Positions 55,825 through 64,000 of a stretch of DNA of 64,000 bases are shown here, piece after piece. The notes beneath the pieces were generated by a model. The model did not search any database. It saw only the letters and a list, made by a program, of their open reading frames with translations, and was not told the origin of the DNA. Position 1 is the stretch's first letter, and each line of letters begins with the position of its first letter. A program made the translations under genes and the position numbers. Source of the stretch: Streptomyces sp. TG1A-60 (GTDB lineage: Bacteria > Actinomycetota > Actinomycetes > Streptomycetales > Streptomycetaceae); the NCBI RefSeq assembly GCF_037201975.1, contig NZ_CP147520.1:7750001-7814000 (forward strand). Reading direction: 5' to 3'.

Positions 55825-57252
55825 TCAGGTGACAGCTGGGAGGGCGGTGAGCCGCTGCCAGCAGGTGGTGAACGCTTGGGCCCAGGGCCAGGTCGCGTCG
55901 ATGCGCAGCCATCGGCGTCGGGCGTGGTCGGCGAGGCGGGCGGGCAGGTGGTAGAGGCGGAAGCGCATGGTCTTGGGCTCGGCGTCGGCCAGGCCCTCGA
56001 TGTCGTGCAGGGCCAGCAGCCGAACCCAGGCGTCGAGATCGGCGGCGAGGTTCGCGGCGAGCATCCAGCCGCGGTTCACTTCCCAGGAGGCGGACGGCAG
56101 ATTGTCCAGTCCCGTCGCCTTGTTGGTGCGGACCCGGTCCTCGACTTTGGCGTGCGAGCGGTGCAGGACGTCCAGGAACTGGCTGTGGCCCGAGCCGGCG
56201 ATGCCCCACATGTGCCGGATATTGGTGGCGGTGATGCAGTACCGCCAGCCGGTCTTCTTCTCGAAGGCGGTCAGTTTCTTCAGGTGCCGGCGGGTGGGCC
56301 TGACGCGGCGCACGATCAGCCGCATGCCCTCCGGCCAGCCCTCACGGGTGTTCAGCCCGGTCAACTCGGCGACGAAGTAGCCCTCTTGGAGGCTGCCGTC
56401 CTGGTGCAGGGAGGTCTCCCAGGCGCTTTTGGGCAGCTTTGCGATGGCCTTCTCGTCGTCTTCGGTGATCGTCCAGCCGGCCGTGTAGCGGACCGTACGC
56501 CGCGTGGTGTTCAACGCTTCGAGGTGTTCCAGCAGCCCGTGGGTGGCCCCGGCCCCGTCCAGCCGGATGAGGATCTTCGCTGCTGAGGAGCCGGGGATCT
56601 GGGCGAGGGCGTCGGTGAGCACCGTGATGTGGTCGGCCACCGTGTTTGCTCCGGCATTCCCCGGACGCAGGAGCATCGCCAGCGATTCGGTGGTGTTCGC
56701 GCACCACGCGGCCAGCGGATGAAACCCGAACGTCTTTTTGAAGGTGACTGCTGCCCCCGCCTTCTTGGACGCGGACGTGATGATGGTGGCGTCGATGTCG
56801 ATGACGATCCAGCCGGTCAGCCGTTTGCCCGCCACCGTCAGCCAGGGGAAGCCGCCCGGCCGCAGACGCAGCAGACTCCACACATGCCGGCGCACCCGCG
56901 CCCGCGCCTTCGCAATCTTCGCCAGGACTGTCTCGTCGAGCGCGGCCAGGGTGCGGCGAGCGGTGGAGTCCGAGGCCGACGGCCCGAACAACGGCCGGTG
57001 ATGAAGCTGGAGTTGTTCGGCCTCCGACAGGTTCGCCGCCCCGAGCGCGATCGCGACGGCCAGGTGCACCAGGACGCCCGCCCGTTCCCGCCAGCCGGCC
57101 GCTGTGCTGGACGGTAACTCCTTCGCCAGCGCCCCGGTGAGCCCTGTGCGGTCCGCGCACCGGCGCAACAGCACCGCACCGGCATGCCCGATCAGTCTCT
57201 TCCCGTCAGCCACCACGGACAGCCGACGGTCCCACCCTGTACTCTTGCTCAC
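55825..57252 (-). CDS. IS1380-family transposase
   Basis: A 475-residue DDE transposase of normal length: N-terminal GLTGALAKELPSSTAAGWRE, first Asp in WIVIDIDATIITSASKKAGA, second Asp in KILIRLDGAGATHGLLEHLE, then the insertion domain and Glu region (RSHAKVEDRVRTNKATGLDN), all as in IS1380. The reading frame is uninterrupted, so it is likely functional. I could not define the ends of the element with confidence. Confidence 0.9.
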   Translation of the reverse strand: MSKSTGWDRRLSVVADGKRLIGHAGAVLLRRCADRTGLTGALAKELPSSTAAGWRERAGVLVHLAVAIALGAANLSEAEQLQLHHRPLFGPSASDSTARRTLAALDETVLAKIAKARARVRRHVWSLLRLRPGGFPWLTVAGKRLTGWIVIDIDATIITSASKKAGAAVTFKKTFGFHPLAAWCANTTESLAMLLRPGNAGANTVADHITVLTDALAQIPGSSAAKILIRLDGAGATHGLLEHLEALNTTRRTVRYTAGWTITEDDEKAIAKLPKSAWETSLHQDGSLQEGYFVAELTGLNTREGWPEGMRLIVRRVRPTRRHLKKLTAFEKKTGWRYCITATNIRHMWGIAGSGHSQFLDVLHRSHAKVEDRVRTNKATGLDNLPSASWEVNRGWMLAANLAADLDAWVRLLALHDIEGLADAEPKTMRFRLYHLPARLADHARRRWLRIDATWPWAQAFTTCWQRLTALPAVT

Positions 57253-57339
57253 CAGATTGGTGCCCTGATTCTTGCAGCGGATACGACGTAGACACTCGCA
57301 TCCTCGCAGGTCAGCGGCACCATTCTGCTATCGGGGCGT

Positions 57340-57640
57340 CAGGTCACCCAATTCCGCTGAATATCCAGGGCTAATGCTGTGGGCAGTATGCGGCGAGGGC
57401 TGTCGAGGATCTCGTCGTCGGCCCTGGTCGACGCGAAGAGCTTCGGGGCCCGCCCTCCACTGCTTGAACCAGGCACGGACGTCTTTCCCCAGTGCGACGA
57501 CGCTGCGGTGGCGGAGCAGCCGGGTTTGCGGCTCGTCAGCTCGGCGAAACACCGCACGACCAGGTTGAGCCATGACGCGCTGAGCGAGGTGAAGTGCGGG
57601 GGCGGAAGCGCGGGTGACGCAGCAGTCACTTGTGCATGGC
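57340..57640 (-). pseudogene. IS630-family transposase, C-terminal remnant
   Basis: The minus strand reads HFTSLSASWLNLVVRCFAEL and TSRKPG, then in another frame LRHRSVVALGKDVRAWFKQW, then ADDEILDS: the catalytic-Glu region and tail of IS630 transposases with two frameshifts. The N-terminal remnant at 47.5 kb is a different piece and cannot be assumed to be the same copy. Confidence 0.7.
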
Positions 57641-57814
57641 CGCGGCCCGGGGTTTGGGGTGGCGTAGTTGTCACTCGTACTTCGCAGGCCACGCGATCGT
57701 GAAGATCAACCGGGCACGATCCGTCGCCATCGGGCAGTTAGGGCCTGTGTGATGTCGTGATCAATCTTGCCGATCCGGATCCATCTGGAAGGCGGATCCG
57801 GTAGGAAGACTTTC

Positions 57815-58312
57815 GTGACGCGCAGGCAACTCACCGACGAGCAGTGGAAGTTGATCGAGCCGTTCCTGCCGATAGGTGAGTACGGCCCGTACCCCGGGCG
57901 GCTGCGGGATCAGTTCGAGGGGGTGATCTGGAGGTTCAGGACAGGCGCGCAGTGGCGGGAGATGCCGGGGGAGTTCGGGCCCTGGCCGACCGTCTACGGA
58001 CGCTTTCGGGTCTGGCGGAACGCTGGTGTCTTCACCGCCCTGCTGGAGGGCCTGATCGCGGAAGCCGCCCGTCAGGGCAGGACAGACTTGTCCCTGGTCA
58101 GCGTGGACTCCACGACCGTCCGTGCTCATCACGACGCCGCCGGGATGATCGTCGGCAAGGACGTCATGGAGGCTCTGGAGGAAGCCGCCGCCGAGCAGGA
58201 GCAGGCCCGGCAAAAAGGGGCGGCGGAGCGGAACAGAACGGGCGGGACGACGGAACCGAGCTCGAGCGGGAAGAGCGCCGACGCGTCCGACGCCGACACA
58301 GGATCCGTCTGA
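57815..58312 (+). CDS. IS5-family transposase orfA
   Basis: A 165-residue first half: DUF4096-type region (LTDEQWKLIEPFLPIGEYGP, GVIWRFRTGAQWREMPGEFG, WPTVYGRFRVWRNAGVF) and the first catalytic Asp in SVDSTTVRAHH. GTG 57815 follows AGGAAG. A slippery AAAAAGGGG at 58212-58220 marks where ribosomes shift into orfB in this IS group. Confidence 0.85.
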   Translation: MTRRQLTDEQWKLIEPFLPIGEYGPYPGRLRDQFEGVIWRFRTGAQWREMPGEFGPWPTVYGRFRVWRNAGVFTALLEGLIAEAARQGRTDLSLVSVDSTTVRAHHDAAGMIVGKDVMEALEEAAAEQEQARQKGAAERNRTGGTTEPSSSGKSADASDADTGSV

Positions 58313-58817
58313 AGGAAGCTCTGCTCGGCAGGTCCCGCGGCGGACTGACCAGCAAGATTCACCTCGCCGCCGACCGGAAGCGCCGGCCTCTGTCGTTCGT
58401 CCTGACCGCCGGGCAGGCCGCGGACAGCCCGCAGTTCGTCCCCGTGCTGAAGAAGATCCGCGTCCGTCTGCCGGTCGGCCGGCCCCGCACCCGGCCGGGC
58501 GCGGTCGCCGCGGACAAGGCGTACTCGTCCCGCGCCAACCGCGCCTACCTGCGCAGACGTCGCATCAAGGCGGTCATCCCGGAGAAGAAGGACCAGGCCG
58601 CCAACCGCAAGAAGAAAGGCAGCCGGGGCGGCGTCCCGTCACCCACGACGCCGATCTTTACCGTGATCGAAACACCGTCGAGCGGGCGATCAACCGGCTG
58701 AAGGACTGGCGCGGCATCGCCACACGCTTCGACAAAACGCCCGAGAGCTACCTCGCCGGCCTCGAGCTGCGGGCCTCGATGATCTGGCTCGGAGATCTCC
58801 TGCAAGCAATCGATTGA
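58221..58817 (+). pseudogene. IS5-family transposase orfB, frameshifted
   Basis: After the programmed shift the second frame gives LGRSRGGLTSKIHLAADRKR, FVLTAGQAADSPQFVPVL and VAADKAYSSRANRAYLRRR (second Asp). Near 58630 one base is missing: the sequence reads GGVPSPTTP instead of GRPVTHDADLYRDRN. The true end, VERAINRLKDWRGIATRFDK with catalytic Glu and ASMIWLGDLLQAID, is in another frame. Confidence 0.82.
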
Positions 58818-58827
58818 TCACAACATC

Positions 58828-58837
58828 ACACAGACTC
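58828..58837 (+). repeat. 10-bp target duplication of IS4, left
   Basis: ACACAGACTC, which is also the last 10 bp of the IS5 right terminal repeat. Confidence 0.9.
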
Positions 58838-60372
58838 CAACGCCGTTGCGTTTGAGTCTTGAGTCGCAGGTCAAGCCCTGGTGAATGACGCAACGGGACG
58901 TCCTGATAGATCAGCTTGTGTCGAGCAAGAAGATCATCGGGAGTCCCGTTGCAGGAGAAGTCTGTCATCACGCGCACGGTCGAGGCGGCCGGGGGTGTGT
59001 ACGCGCCCGGTCACTTGGGCGAGTTGACCCAGATCGTGGACTTCGTACTGGTGGACACGGTGATCGAGGAGACCAGGTCACGTGAGAAACGGCTGCGACT
59101 GCTGCCGTCCCGGGTTGTGGTCTACTTCGTCCTCGCGCTGGCCCTGTTCGAGGACTGCTCCTATCGGGGCGTGTGGGGCAAGCTGACGGCAGGGCTGGAG
59201 GGACTGCCGTTGGTGCGTCCGGCGGTCTCCTCGCTGTCCAGGGCCCGACGGCGAATAGGAGCAGCACCGCTGCGACGGCTGTTCGAGATCATCGCCGGGC
59301 CCGTCGCCCACATCGGGCAGGCCGGTTCGTTCTATCGAGGGCTGCGGACCGTGGCCGTGGACGGCACCCTGCTGCACGTGCCCGATGAGGAGGCGCTCAC
59401 CTGGCGCTATCCCAAGCGAGCGGGCGAGAGCGTGGAGTTCGGCTACCCGCTGCTGCGACTCGTGGTCCTGGTCGAGTGTGGCACCCGTGCCGTGTTGGCC
59501 GCCGCGTTCGGTCCCGAGAGTGACGGCGAACTCACCTACGCAGGCCGCCTGTTGAGTGTGCTGGACCGCACGATGCTCCTGCTGGCCGATGCCGGCTTCG
59601 ATGGAGCCGAGTTCGCCCGGGACGTCCAGGCCACCGGCGCCCAGTTCCTGGTGCGCTCCTCCGCCCGCCGGATACCCACCCCCTTCCGGCGCCTGGGCGA
59701 CGGCTCCTACCTGGCCCGGATCGGCTACGGCGTCCTGCCCGTCCTGCTGACCGTCCGCGTCATCGAGGCATCCGTGACCGTCACGCTGGCCGACGGCACC
59801 GTCCGCACCGAGCAGTGGCGCCTGCTCACCAGCCTCCTCGACCCGGCCGCCCACCCGGCCGCCGGACTCGTGGATCTCTACCACGAGCGGTGGCAGTCGG
59901 AGACGACGTACTTCTCGATCAAGGCGACCATGCTGGATGGCCGCGTCCTGCGCTCCCGCAGCCTGACCGGCCTCGACCAGGAGGTCTACGCCCTGCTCAC
60001 CACCTACCAGGCCCTGATCCGCGCCGCCGCCGACACCGCCTGCACCCGGCCCGGCCTGGACATGGACCGCATCAGCTTCACCGTCCTGCAGACCACCGCT
60101 GCCGACACCGTCACCACCGCGACCGGAATCCTGCCCCCGGCGGGACCCGCCGAACTCCTCGGCACCATCGGCCGGACCGTCCTCGACGCCCTGCACCCCG
60201 CCCGCCACCAGCACCGCGTCAAGGCCCGCACCCGCAAGAACCCCACCAGCAAGTACGGACCGAACGCCGGACAACAGCCCACGACCAGCCAGAACTACAC
60301 CATCCGAACCGCCATCACGTTCTTCGAGCACGGACTTGCGAACCGCTCACGGACATAAACGCAACGGCGTTG
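58838..60372 (+). mobile_element. IS4-family insertion sequence, intact
   Basis: 1535 bp with perfect 16-bp terminal inverted repeats CAACGCCGTTGCGTTT and AAACGCAACGGCGTTG, flanked by 10-bp direct repeats ACACAGACTC. It carries one complete transposase. Everything needed for activity is present. Confidence 0.92.
58949..60358 (+). CDS. IS4-family transposase
   Basis: A 469-residue transposase: Nterm_IS4 domain (~1-95), DDE core with Asp in TVAVDGTLLHVPD, Asp in LLADAGFDGAEFARD, and the C-terminal YREK signature LYHERWQSETTYFSIKATM. The TTG at 58949 is taken as start because the fragment at 54977 also begins with TTG at the same codon and both have GGGAG/GGAGC upstream. Confidence 0.9.
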   Translation: MQEKSVITRTVEAAGGVYAPGHLGELTQIVDFVLVDTVIEETRSREKRLRLLPSRVVVYFVLALALFEDCSYRGVWGKLTAGLEGLPLVRPAVSSLSRARRRIGAAPLRRLFEIIAGPVAHIGQAGSFYRGLRTVAVDGTLLHVPDEEALTWRYPKRAGESVEFGYPLLRLVVLVECGTRAVLAAAFGPESDGELTYAGRLLSVLDRTMLLLADAGFDGAEFARDVQATGAQFLVRSSARRIPTPFRRLGDGSYLARIGYGVLPVLLTVRVIEASVTVTLADGTVRTEQWRLLTSLLDPAAHPAAGLVDLYHERWQSETTYFSIKATMLDGRVLRSRSLTGLDQEVYALLTTYQALIRAAADTACTRPGLDMDRISFTVLQTTAADTVTTATGILPPAGPAELLGTIGRTVLDALHPARHQHRVKARTRKNPTSKYGPNAGQQPTTSQNYTIRTAITFFEHGLANRSRT

Positions 60373-60382
60373 ACACAGACTC
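60373..60382 (+). repeat. 10-bp target duplication of IS4, right
   Basis: ACACAGACTC, second copy. Confidence 0.9.
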
Positions 60383-60900
60383 TAGCGCCGTGCGAGCCAC
60401 CACAGTTGAGCCGGTGTGGGCGAGATCAGCCAACGATCTTGAGTTGAGGCGTTCCTAACGGGTGACGGTGCGAAGTACGGGTTGTCACAGATCAGTGCCA
60501 TGGCGATGAGGAACTTCAGGAACTCCGCAGCGATGTTCGGCTATCACCACGCCGCTGGACACATCCAGTGCGGCGAACAGGCTGGTGGTGCCGTGCCGGG
60601 CGGAGTCGTGGCCGGTGACTCGTGGATAGGGATCCGAGAGCGCTCCTGCGGCAGGAGTCAGGCGCGACTTACGACAGTTGTCATGCAAATACGACACCTA
60701 TCGTGCTCAGCCTCACCAGCACGGCAATCCCCCGAAGGAGTGAGCCAACTGCGTCGAACAGATTTCAAGGCCCGCCGCCGCACCCTGCCCGCCCCAACAG
60801 CCCGATCAGAACGTGTGTTCACGAAATGAGCCGTGACGGAGCCCGATCCGACGCGTTCTTAGAGCACCAGTGCCACTTCCCCGCCCAGATGGAGGACATC
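60383..60900. other. 518-bp intergenic stretch
   Basis: No gene recognised. Ribosome binding site GGAGGA at 60889-60894 serves the small ORF that follows; the operon promoter must be here. Average A+T is slightly higher than in neighbouring coding DNA. Confidence 0.5.
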
Positions 60901-61026
60901 ATGAATCCCGCCCCCACCCCCGTGCATCAGCTCTCCGGAATCGAACGACGGCCCACCCCCGTGACGGTGCGCCGTGTTGACGACACCCGCTGCTCAGCAC
61001 GTCTGGATACGAGGTGGGCGGCATGA
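60901..61026 (+). CDS. 41-residue small protein or peptide precursor coupled to an ABC exporter
   Basis: ATG 60901 follows GGAGGA and its TGA overlaps the exporter start (ATGA). The product starts MNPAPTPVHQLSGIERRPTP and ends in a short core-like tail with one Cys and one Trp (VDDTRCSARLDTRWAA). No family recognised. Strong ribosome binding site, overlap and a dedicated exporter downstream are what one sees for ribosomally made peptide precursors; the Arg/Asp/Cys/Trp tail could be a modified core. It may equally be a leader peptide that sets exporter translation. Confidence 0.55.
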   Translation: MNPAPTPVHQLSGIERRPTPVTVRRVDDTRCSARLDTRWAA

Positions 61027-61673
61027 GTGAGTCGACCGATGAAACCGCCGAGACCGTCCCGGGGCCGCGCCCCACCCCCCTTCCGCCCGCCCCGCCGGCC
61101 GCGTCACCGCAAGCCGCGCCGGGCGCCGGCGCGGAGCAGCCCTCCCCCGCCCCGGAGATGCGGTACGTGGACCTGACCGGCAGCCGCGAGGCGGCCGGCC
61201 GCTCCATCCGGATGCGGGACATGGCCCGGCGCCTGCCCCAGCTGGTGCGGCGTTCGCTGGCACTGGCCTGGCGCGTCGACCGGAAGGCCACCACCGGTCT
61301 CCTGCTGTGCCAGGCGGTCGCCGGCGTCATGCAGGCCCTGGGCCTCATCGCGATCAGCGGAACCCTTACCGCACTGCTGACCAGTGGCGACGTCTACCAC
61401 CGGCTCCTCCAGGCGTGGCCGTCCGTAGCCCTGCTGGCGGCTGCAACCGGGGTGCGGGCGCTGCTGGGCATCACCGTCAGCTGGCTCTCCTCCCGACTGG
61501 GCCCGCTCATGTCGCGCGAAGCCGAGCAGATGCTGCTGACCGGCTGCGCCGAGGTGGAGCTCTCCGCCTACGACGACCCCGACTTCAACCGCGACCGCGA
61601 AGCCGCCGACCGCGGAGCACAGGTCACCGGCGACCTGGTCAACGAGGGCCAGGACCTGATCGCCTCGGCGGCT
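61023..61673 (+). pseudogene. ABC exporter (fused membrane-ATPase type), 5' part, split by IS3
   Basis: The first 217 codons of an exporter half-transporter. A Pro-rich cytosolic leader (~1-45), then membrane helices from TTGLLLCQAVAGVMQALGLI. The frame ends DLIASAA where an IS3 enters; the rest resumes at 62977 as [15 protein letters not shown] lies eight bases before ATG 61023, which overlaps the small ORF. The complete gene would encode more than 550 residues. Substrate unknown; context suggests a peptide. Confidence 0.85.
61671..61673 (+). repeat. 3-bp target duplication of IS3 (GCT), left
   Basis: GCT precedes the left IS end and is repeated at 62977-62979. Confidence 0.85.
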
Positions 61674-61712
61674 TGAGCTGCCCCGAGTTTCGTAGAGTCC
61701 GGTGATCTTGTT

Positions 61713-62596
61713 TCAGGCGGACTGCGGGGTGGCTTCCTGTTGTCGCCACCAGTCGTGTTCGTACTCGGCGGGCGGTAGGTAGTCGAGGGCGGAGTGGAGC
61801 CGTTCCTCGTTGTACCACGTGACCCACTGGAAGATCGCCCGTTCGACCTGGTCGACATCCTTCCAGGGGCCCTGCATCTCGATCAGCTCGGCCTTGAAAG
61901 TGCCGTTCAGAGCCTCGGCCATCGCATTGTCATAGCTGTCCGCGACGGACCCGACCGACGCCGAGGCGCCGATCTCGGCAAGCCGGTCGGTATACCGAAT
62001 GGATACGTATTGCGACCCGCGGTCGCTGTGATGAATGAGGCCGGAGTCCTTCTTGATCCTCCGTCTCCACAGCGCCATCTCCAGGGCTTCCAGGGGCAGT
62101 TCGGTCCGCATATGGTTCGCGATCTGCCAGCCGACGATCATCCGCGAGTACACGTCGAGGACGAACGCCACGTATGCCCAGCCCGACCAGGTGCGGACAT
62201 ACGTCATGTCCGCCACCCACAGCTGATCGGGCCGTGAGGCGGTGAAGTCGCGGTCGACCAGGTCCGGCGGGCGCGGCGCCGACGGCTCCGCCACGGTGGT
62301 CCGCCGGCGTTGACCACGGATCACGCCTCCAGACCCAGCTCGGCCATCAGCCGCTCGATGGTGCAACGGGCCACGTCGACCCCCTTGCGGCGCAGGGCCC
62401 GGGTGATCCGGCGGGCACCATAGGTGCCGCCCGACTCGCCATGGACCTGCTCGATCAGCGGCATGAGCTGTTCGTCGCGGAGCCGGCGGGCCGACTTCGG
62501 CCGCTTCTTGCGGGCGAAGTACGTCGACGGCGACAGCTCAAGAACCCGGCAGACGGGATCGACCCCGAGGCCCTTGTCACGCAGGTGGTCGATCAC
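61713..62596 (-). pseudogene. IS3-family transposase orfB, broken by a 1-base deletion
   Basis: The 5' part (MIDHLRDKGLGVDPVCRVLE to ERLMAELGLEA) stops at 62321; the 3' part continues in another frame from GVIRGQRRRTTVAEPSAPR with all DDE residues ([33 protein letters not shown]). The decayed copy at 44 kb reads through this point (GLEDVIRGQ), showing the deletion is in a G run near 62326. Confidence 0.85.
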
Positions 62597-62904
62597 CTGC
62601 TCGGCCTCGTCCGGGGACGGTCGATCTCCTGGGCAAAAAACACGCTGGCGGCTTTCAGGATCTCGTTGGCCCGCTTCAACTCGGCGTTCTCCCTGCGGAG
62701 TTGCTTGAGTTCCTCGCGCTCGGCGGTGGTGAGCCGGTCGTCACGCTCGCCGCCATCGGCCTCGGCCTGGCGGACCCAGCCGCGCAGGGCCTCCTTGTGG
62801 ATGCCGAGGTCTTTCGCGACGTGGGCAATCGGTCGGCCGGTGCTGCGGACCTCACGGACCGCGCGCTCGCGGAGCTCGTCCGGGTACTTACGGGGTACTG
62901 CCAT
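62593..62904 (-). CDS. IS3-family transposase orfA (HTH)
   Basis: A 103-residue DNA-binding part: MAVPRKYPDELRERAVREVR, HTH (VAKDLGIHKEALRGWVRQAE) and leucine-zipper tail (LKQLRRENAELKRANEIL). A TTTTTTG slippery run near 62634-62640 lies where OrfAB frameshifting is expected in this family. Confidence 0.88.
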   Translation of the reverse strand: MAVPRKYPDELRERAVREVRSTGRPIAHVAKDLGIHKEALRGWVRQAEADGGERDDRLTTAEREELKQLRRENAELKRANEILKAASVFFAQEIDRPRTRPSR

Positions 62905-62976
62905 GGTGCTCGTGGTTCTCCTTCGCCAGGACCGTAACCCTGGCATCAGGGACTCCACAAATCTCAGTACAGCTCA

Positions 62977-64000
62977 GCTTCCTTCCTCGCCGGGGCCATC
63001 GTGCTGGCCGGGGTGAGCTGGGTGCTGCTTCCCCTTCTGGTCGTGGCCAGCCTGCCGCAGGCCCTCGCCCAGGTCAGCGCCGCCCGGGTCCGCTACCTGG
63101 CGAACCTCCGCAGCAACGGCGACAACCGCATGCTGTCGGTGCTGCGTTGGCACATCTTCACCCGCGAGGCAGCCGACCAGATCCGTGCCGGCACCATGGC
63201 CGATTTCCTGTCCGGCCGGTACCGGCAGACGGTCGCCCGGATCAACCGCGAAGACCGGACCGCGGCCGACCAGGGTGCCCGCATGTCGCTGTTCGGCGCG
63301 CTGTGCGGCGGCCTCGGATCGGCTGTCGTGTGGGCGGCGGTGGTGTGGCTGCTGGCCACCGGCCGCATCAGCGTCGGCCACGCCGGCACGGCCGTCTTCG
63401 CTCTGCAGACGGTGGGCCAGTCGGTACGCGGGCTGGTCGCCGTCGGGGCCCGTGCCGTGCGTACCGGCCTCTACATGGACGACTGGACCCGGTTCCTCGA
63501 CTTGGCCGGCGGCTACACCATGCGCCGCGGCGAGCACCGGCCAGCGCCACCAAACGAGATCAAGATCAAGTCGGTCTCGCACCGCTACGCCGGGAAGGAC
63601 CAGGACGCGTTGTCCGACGTCTCGCTCACGCTGCGCCGGGGCGAGGTCACCGCACTGGTCGGCTTCAACGGATCGGGGAAATCAACGCTGTCGAAGCTGG
63701 TCAGCGGCCTGTACCTGCCCACTGGAGGACAGGTGCTGTGGGACGGCGTCCCCACCGACGACGCCGACCCGCAGGCACTGTGGCAGGAGGTGGCCCTGGT
63801 GCCGCAGGACTACGCGCACTGGCCGCTGACGGTCCGCGAGAATGTCACCCAGGGGCAGCCCACGGCCCGCGGTGACGCGGCGGTCCTCGAAGCCTGCGAG
63901 GCCTCCGACGCGGACGAGGTCGTCGACAAGCTCGGCGCCGGCCTGGACACGCTCCTGGCCCGCGAGTGGCTGAACGGCGAGGAACTGAGCGGCGGCCAGT
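62977..64000 (+). pseudogene. ABC exporter, 3' part with ATPase (runs off the window)
   Basis: It continues the exporter after the IS3: membrane helices ([40 protein letters not shown]), then the ATPase with Walker [11 protein letters not shown]-loop [11 protein letters not shown] and signature LSGGQ at the right edge. Walker B and the rest lie outside. Without the IS, codons GCG GCT TCC TTC join the halves in frame. Confidence 0.88.

Larger units (their letters stand above)
57741..58837 (+). mobile_element. IS5-family (IS427-like) element, broken
   Basis: Terminal inverted repeats of 25 bp (57741-57765 and 58813-58837, 22 matches, containing TGTGTGATGT and GTGATCAAT) flank a two-frame transposase. 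TA lies just outside each end (57739-57740 and, after the IS4, 60383-60384). An IS4 has inserted at the right terminus. A 1-base deletion near 58630 also breaks orfB, so it is dead. Confidence 0.85.
61674..62976 (-). mobile_element. IS3-family insertion sequence inside the exporter gene
   Basis: 1303 bp with imperfect ~27-bp terminal inverted repeats beginning TGAGCTG at both ends and sharing GAGTCC at the inner edge. The 3-bp duplication GCT flanks it. orfB has lost one base, so this copy probably cannot move by itself. A decayed relative is at 44046-44865. Confidence 0.92.

Overview
The window is high-GC actinobacterial DNA, almost certainly from a Streptomyces. Supporting signs are the strong GC third-position bias, frequent GTG and TTG starts, the gene families present (anti-sigma-type ATPases, a SpoIIE phosphatase with ANTAR/GAF/PAS, multi-HAMP hybrid kinase, universal stress proteins, Streptomyces-type IS families) and the mix of secreted polysaccharide hydrolases with LacI-type control. 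The left two thirds are ordinary accessory chromosome with scattered gene decay. The right third (about 41-63 kb) is an insertion-sequence graveyard of the kind found in chromosome arms.

1-7.8 kb is a sugar-use locus: two ABC permeases and a lipoprotein binding protein on the minus strand, a LacI-type repressor, and a divergent 1220-residue secreted glycoside hydrolase. Three copies of the 12-bp palindrome CGAACCGGTTCG lie between repressor and hydrolase. 8-24 kb holds small membrane proteins, a TetR repressor with a duplicated operator and divergent oxidoreductase, an EEP-family membrane protein, an AI-2E-type permease, a DUF2254 protein, a PepSY lipoprotein, a hemerythrin, a PoxB-like TPP enzyme and several lipoproteins. 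Among them lie decayed pieces: a GlcD-type oxidase joined tail to tail to a frameshifted GH15 gene, a beta-helix protein joined tail to tail to a Crp fragment, and two broken universal stress protein genes.

25-31 kb carries a beta-phosphoglucomutase-like HAD enzyme translationally coupled to a GH65 disaccharide phosphorylase, and a secreted PL11 rhamnogalacturonan lyase with LacI-type operator sequences upstream. 32-39 kb holds a 1423-residue soluble hybrid histidine kinase built on a long HAMP array, followed by an ANTAR-GAF-PAS-SpoIIE phosphatase whose N-terminus appears frameshifted. 39-40.7 kb has a small helical protein and a membrane-anchored Mrr-type nuclease.

From 41 kb rightward there are two IS3 elements and a third IS3 remnant, an IS5-like element with 87-bp terminal repeats and an accessory gene, an IS1380, an IS5 broken by an IS4 in its terminal repeat, and scraps of IS256, IS630, IS4 and IS5. 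Surviving among these are two orphan anti-sigma-type ATPases flanking a broken STAS gene, a Ku remnant, a lectin-like protein and several hypotheticals. At the right edge a 41-residue small ORF is translationally coupled to an ABC exporter that an IS3 has split. Removing the IS and one copy of its 3-bp target duplication restores the exporter reading frame.
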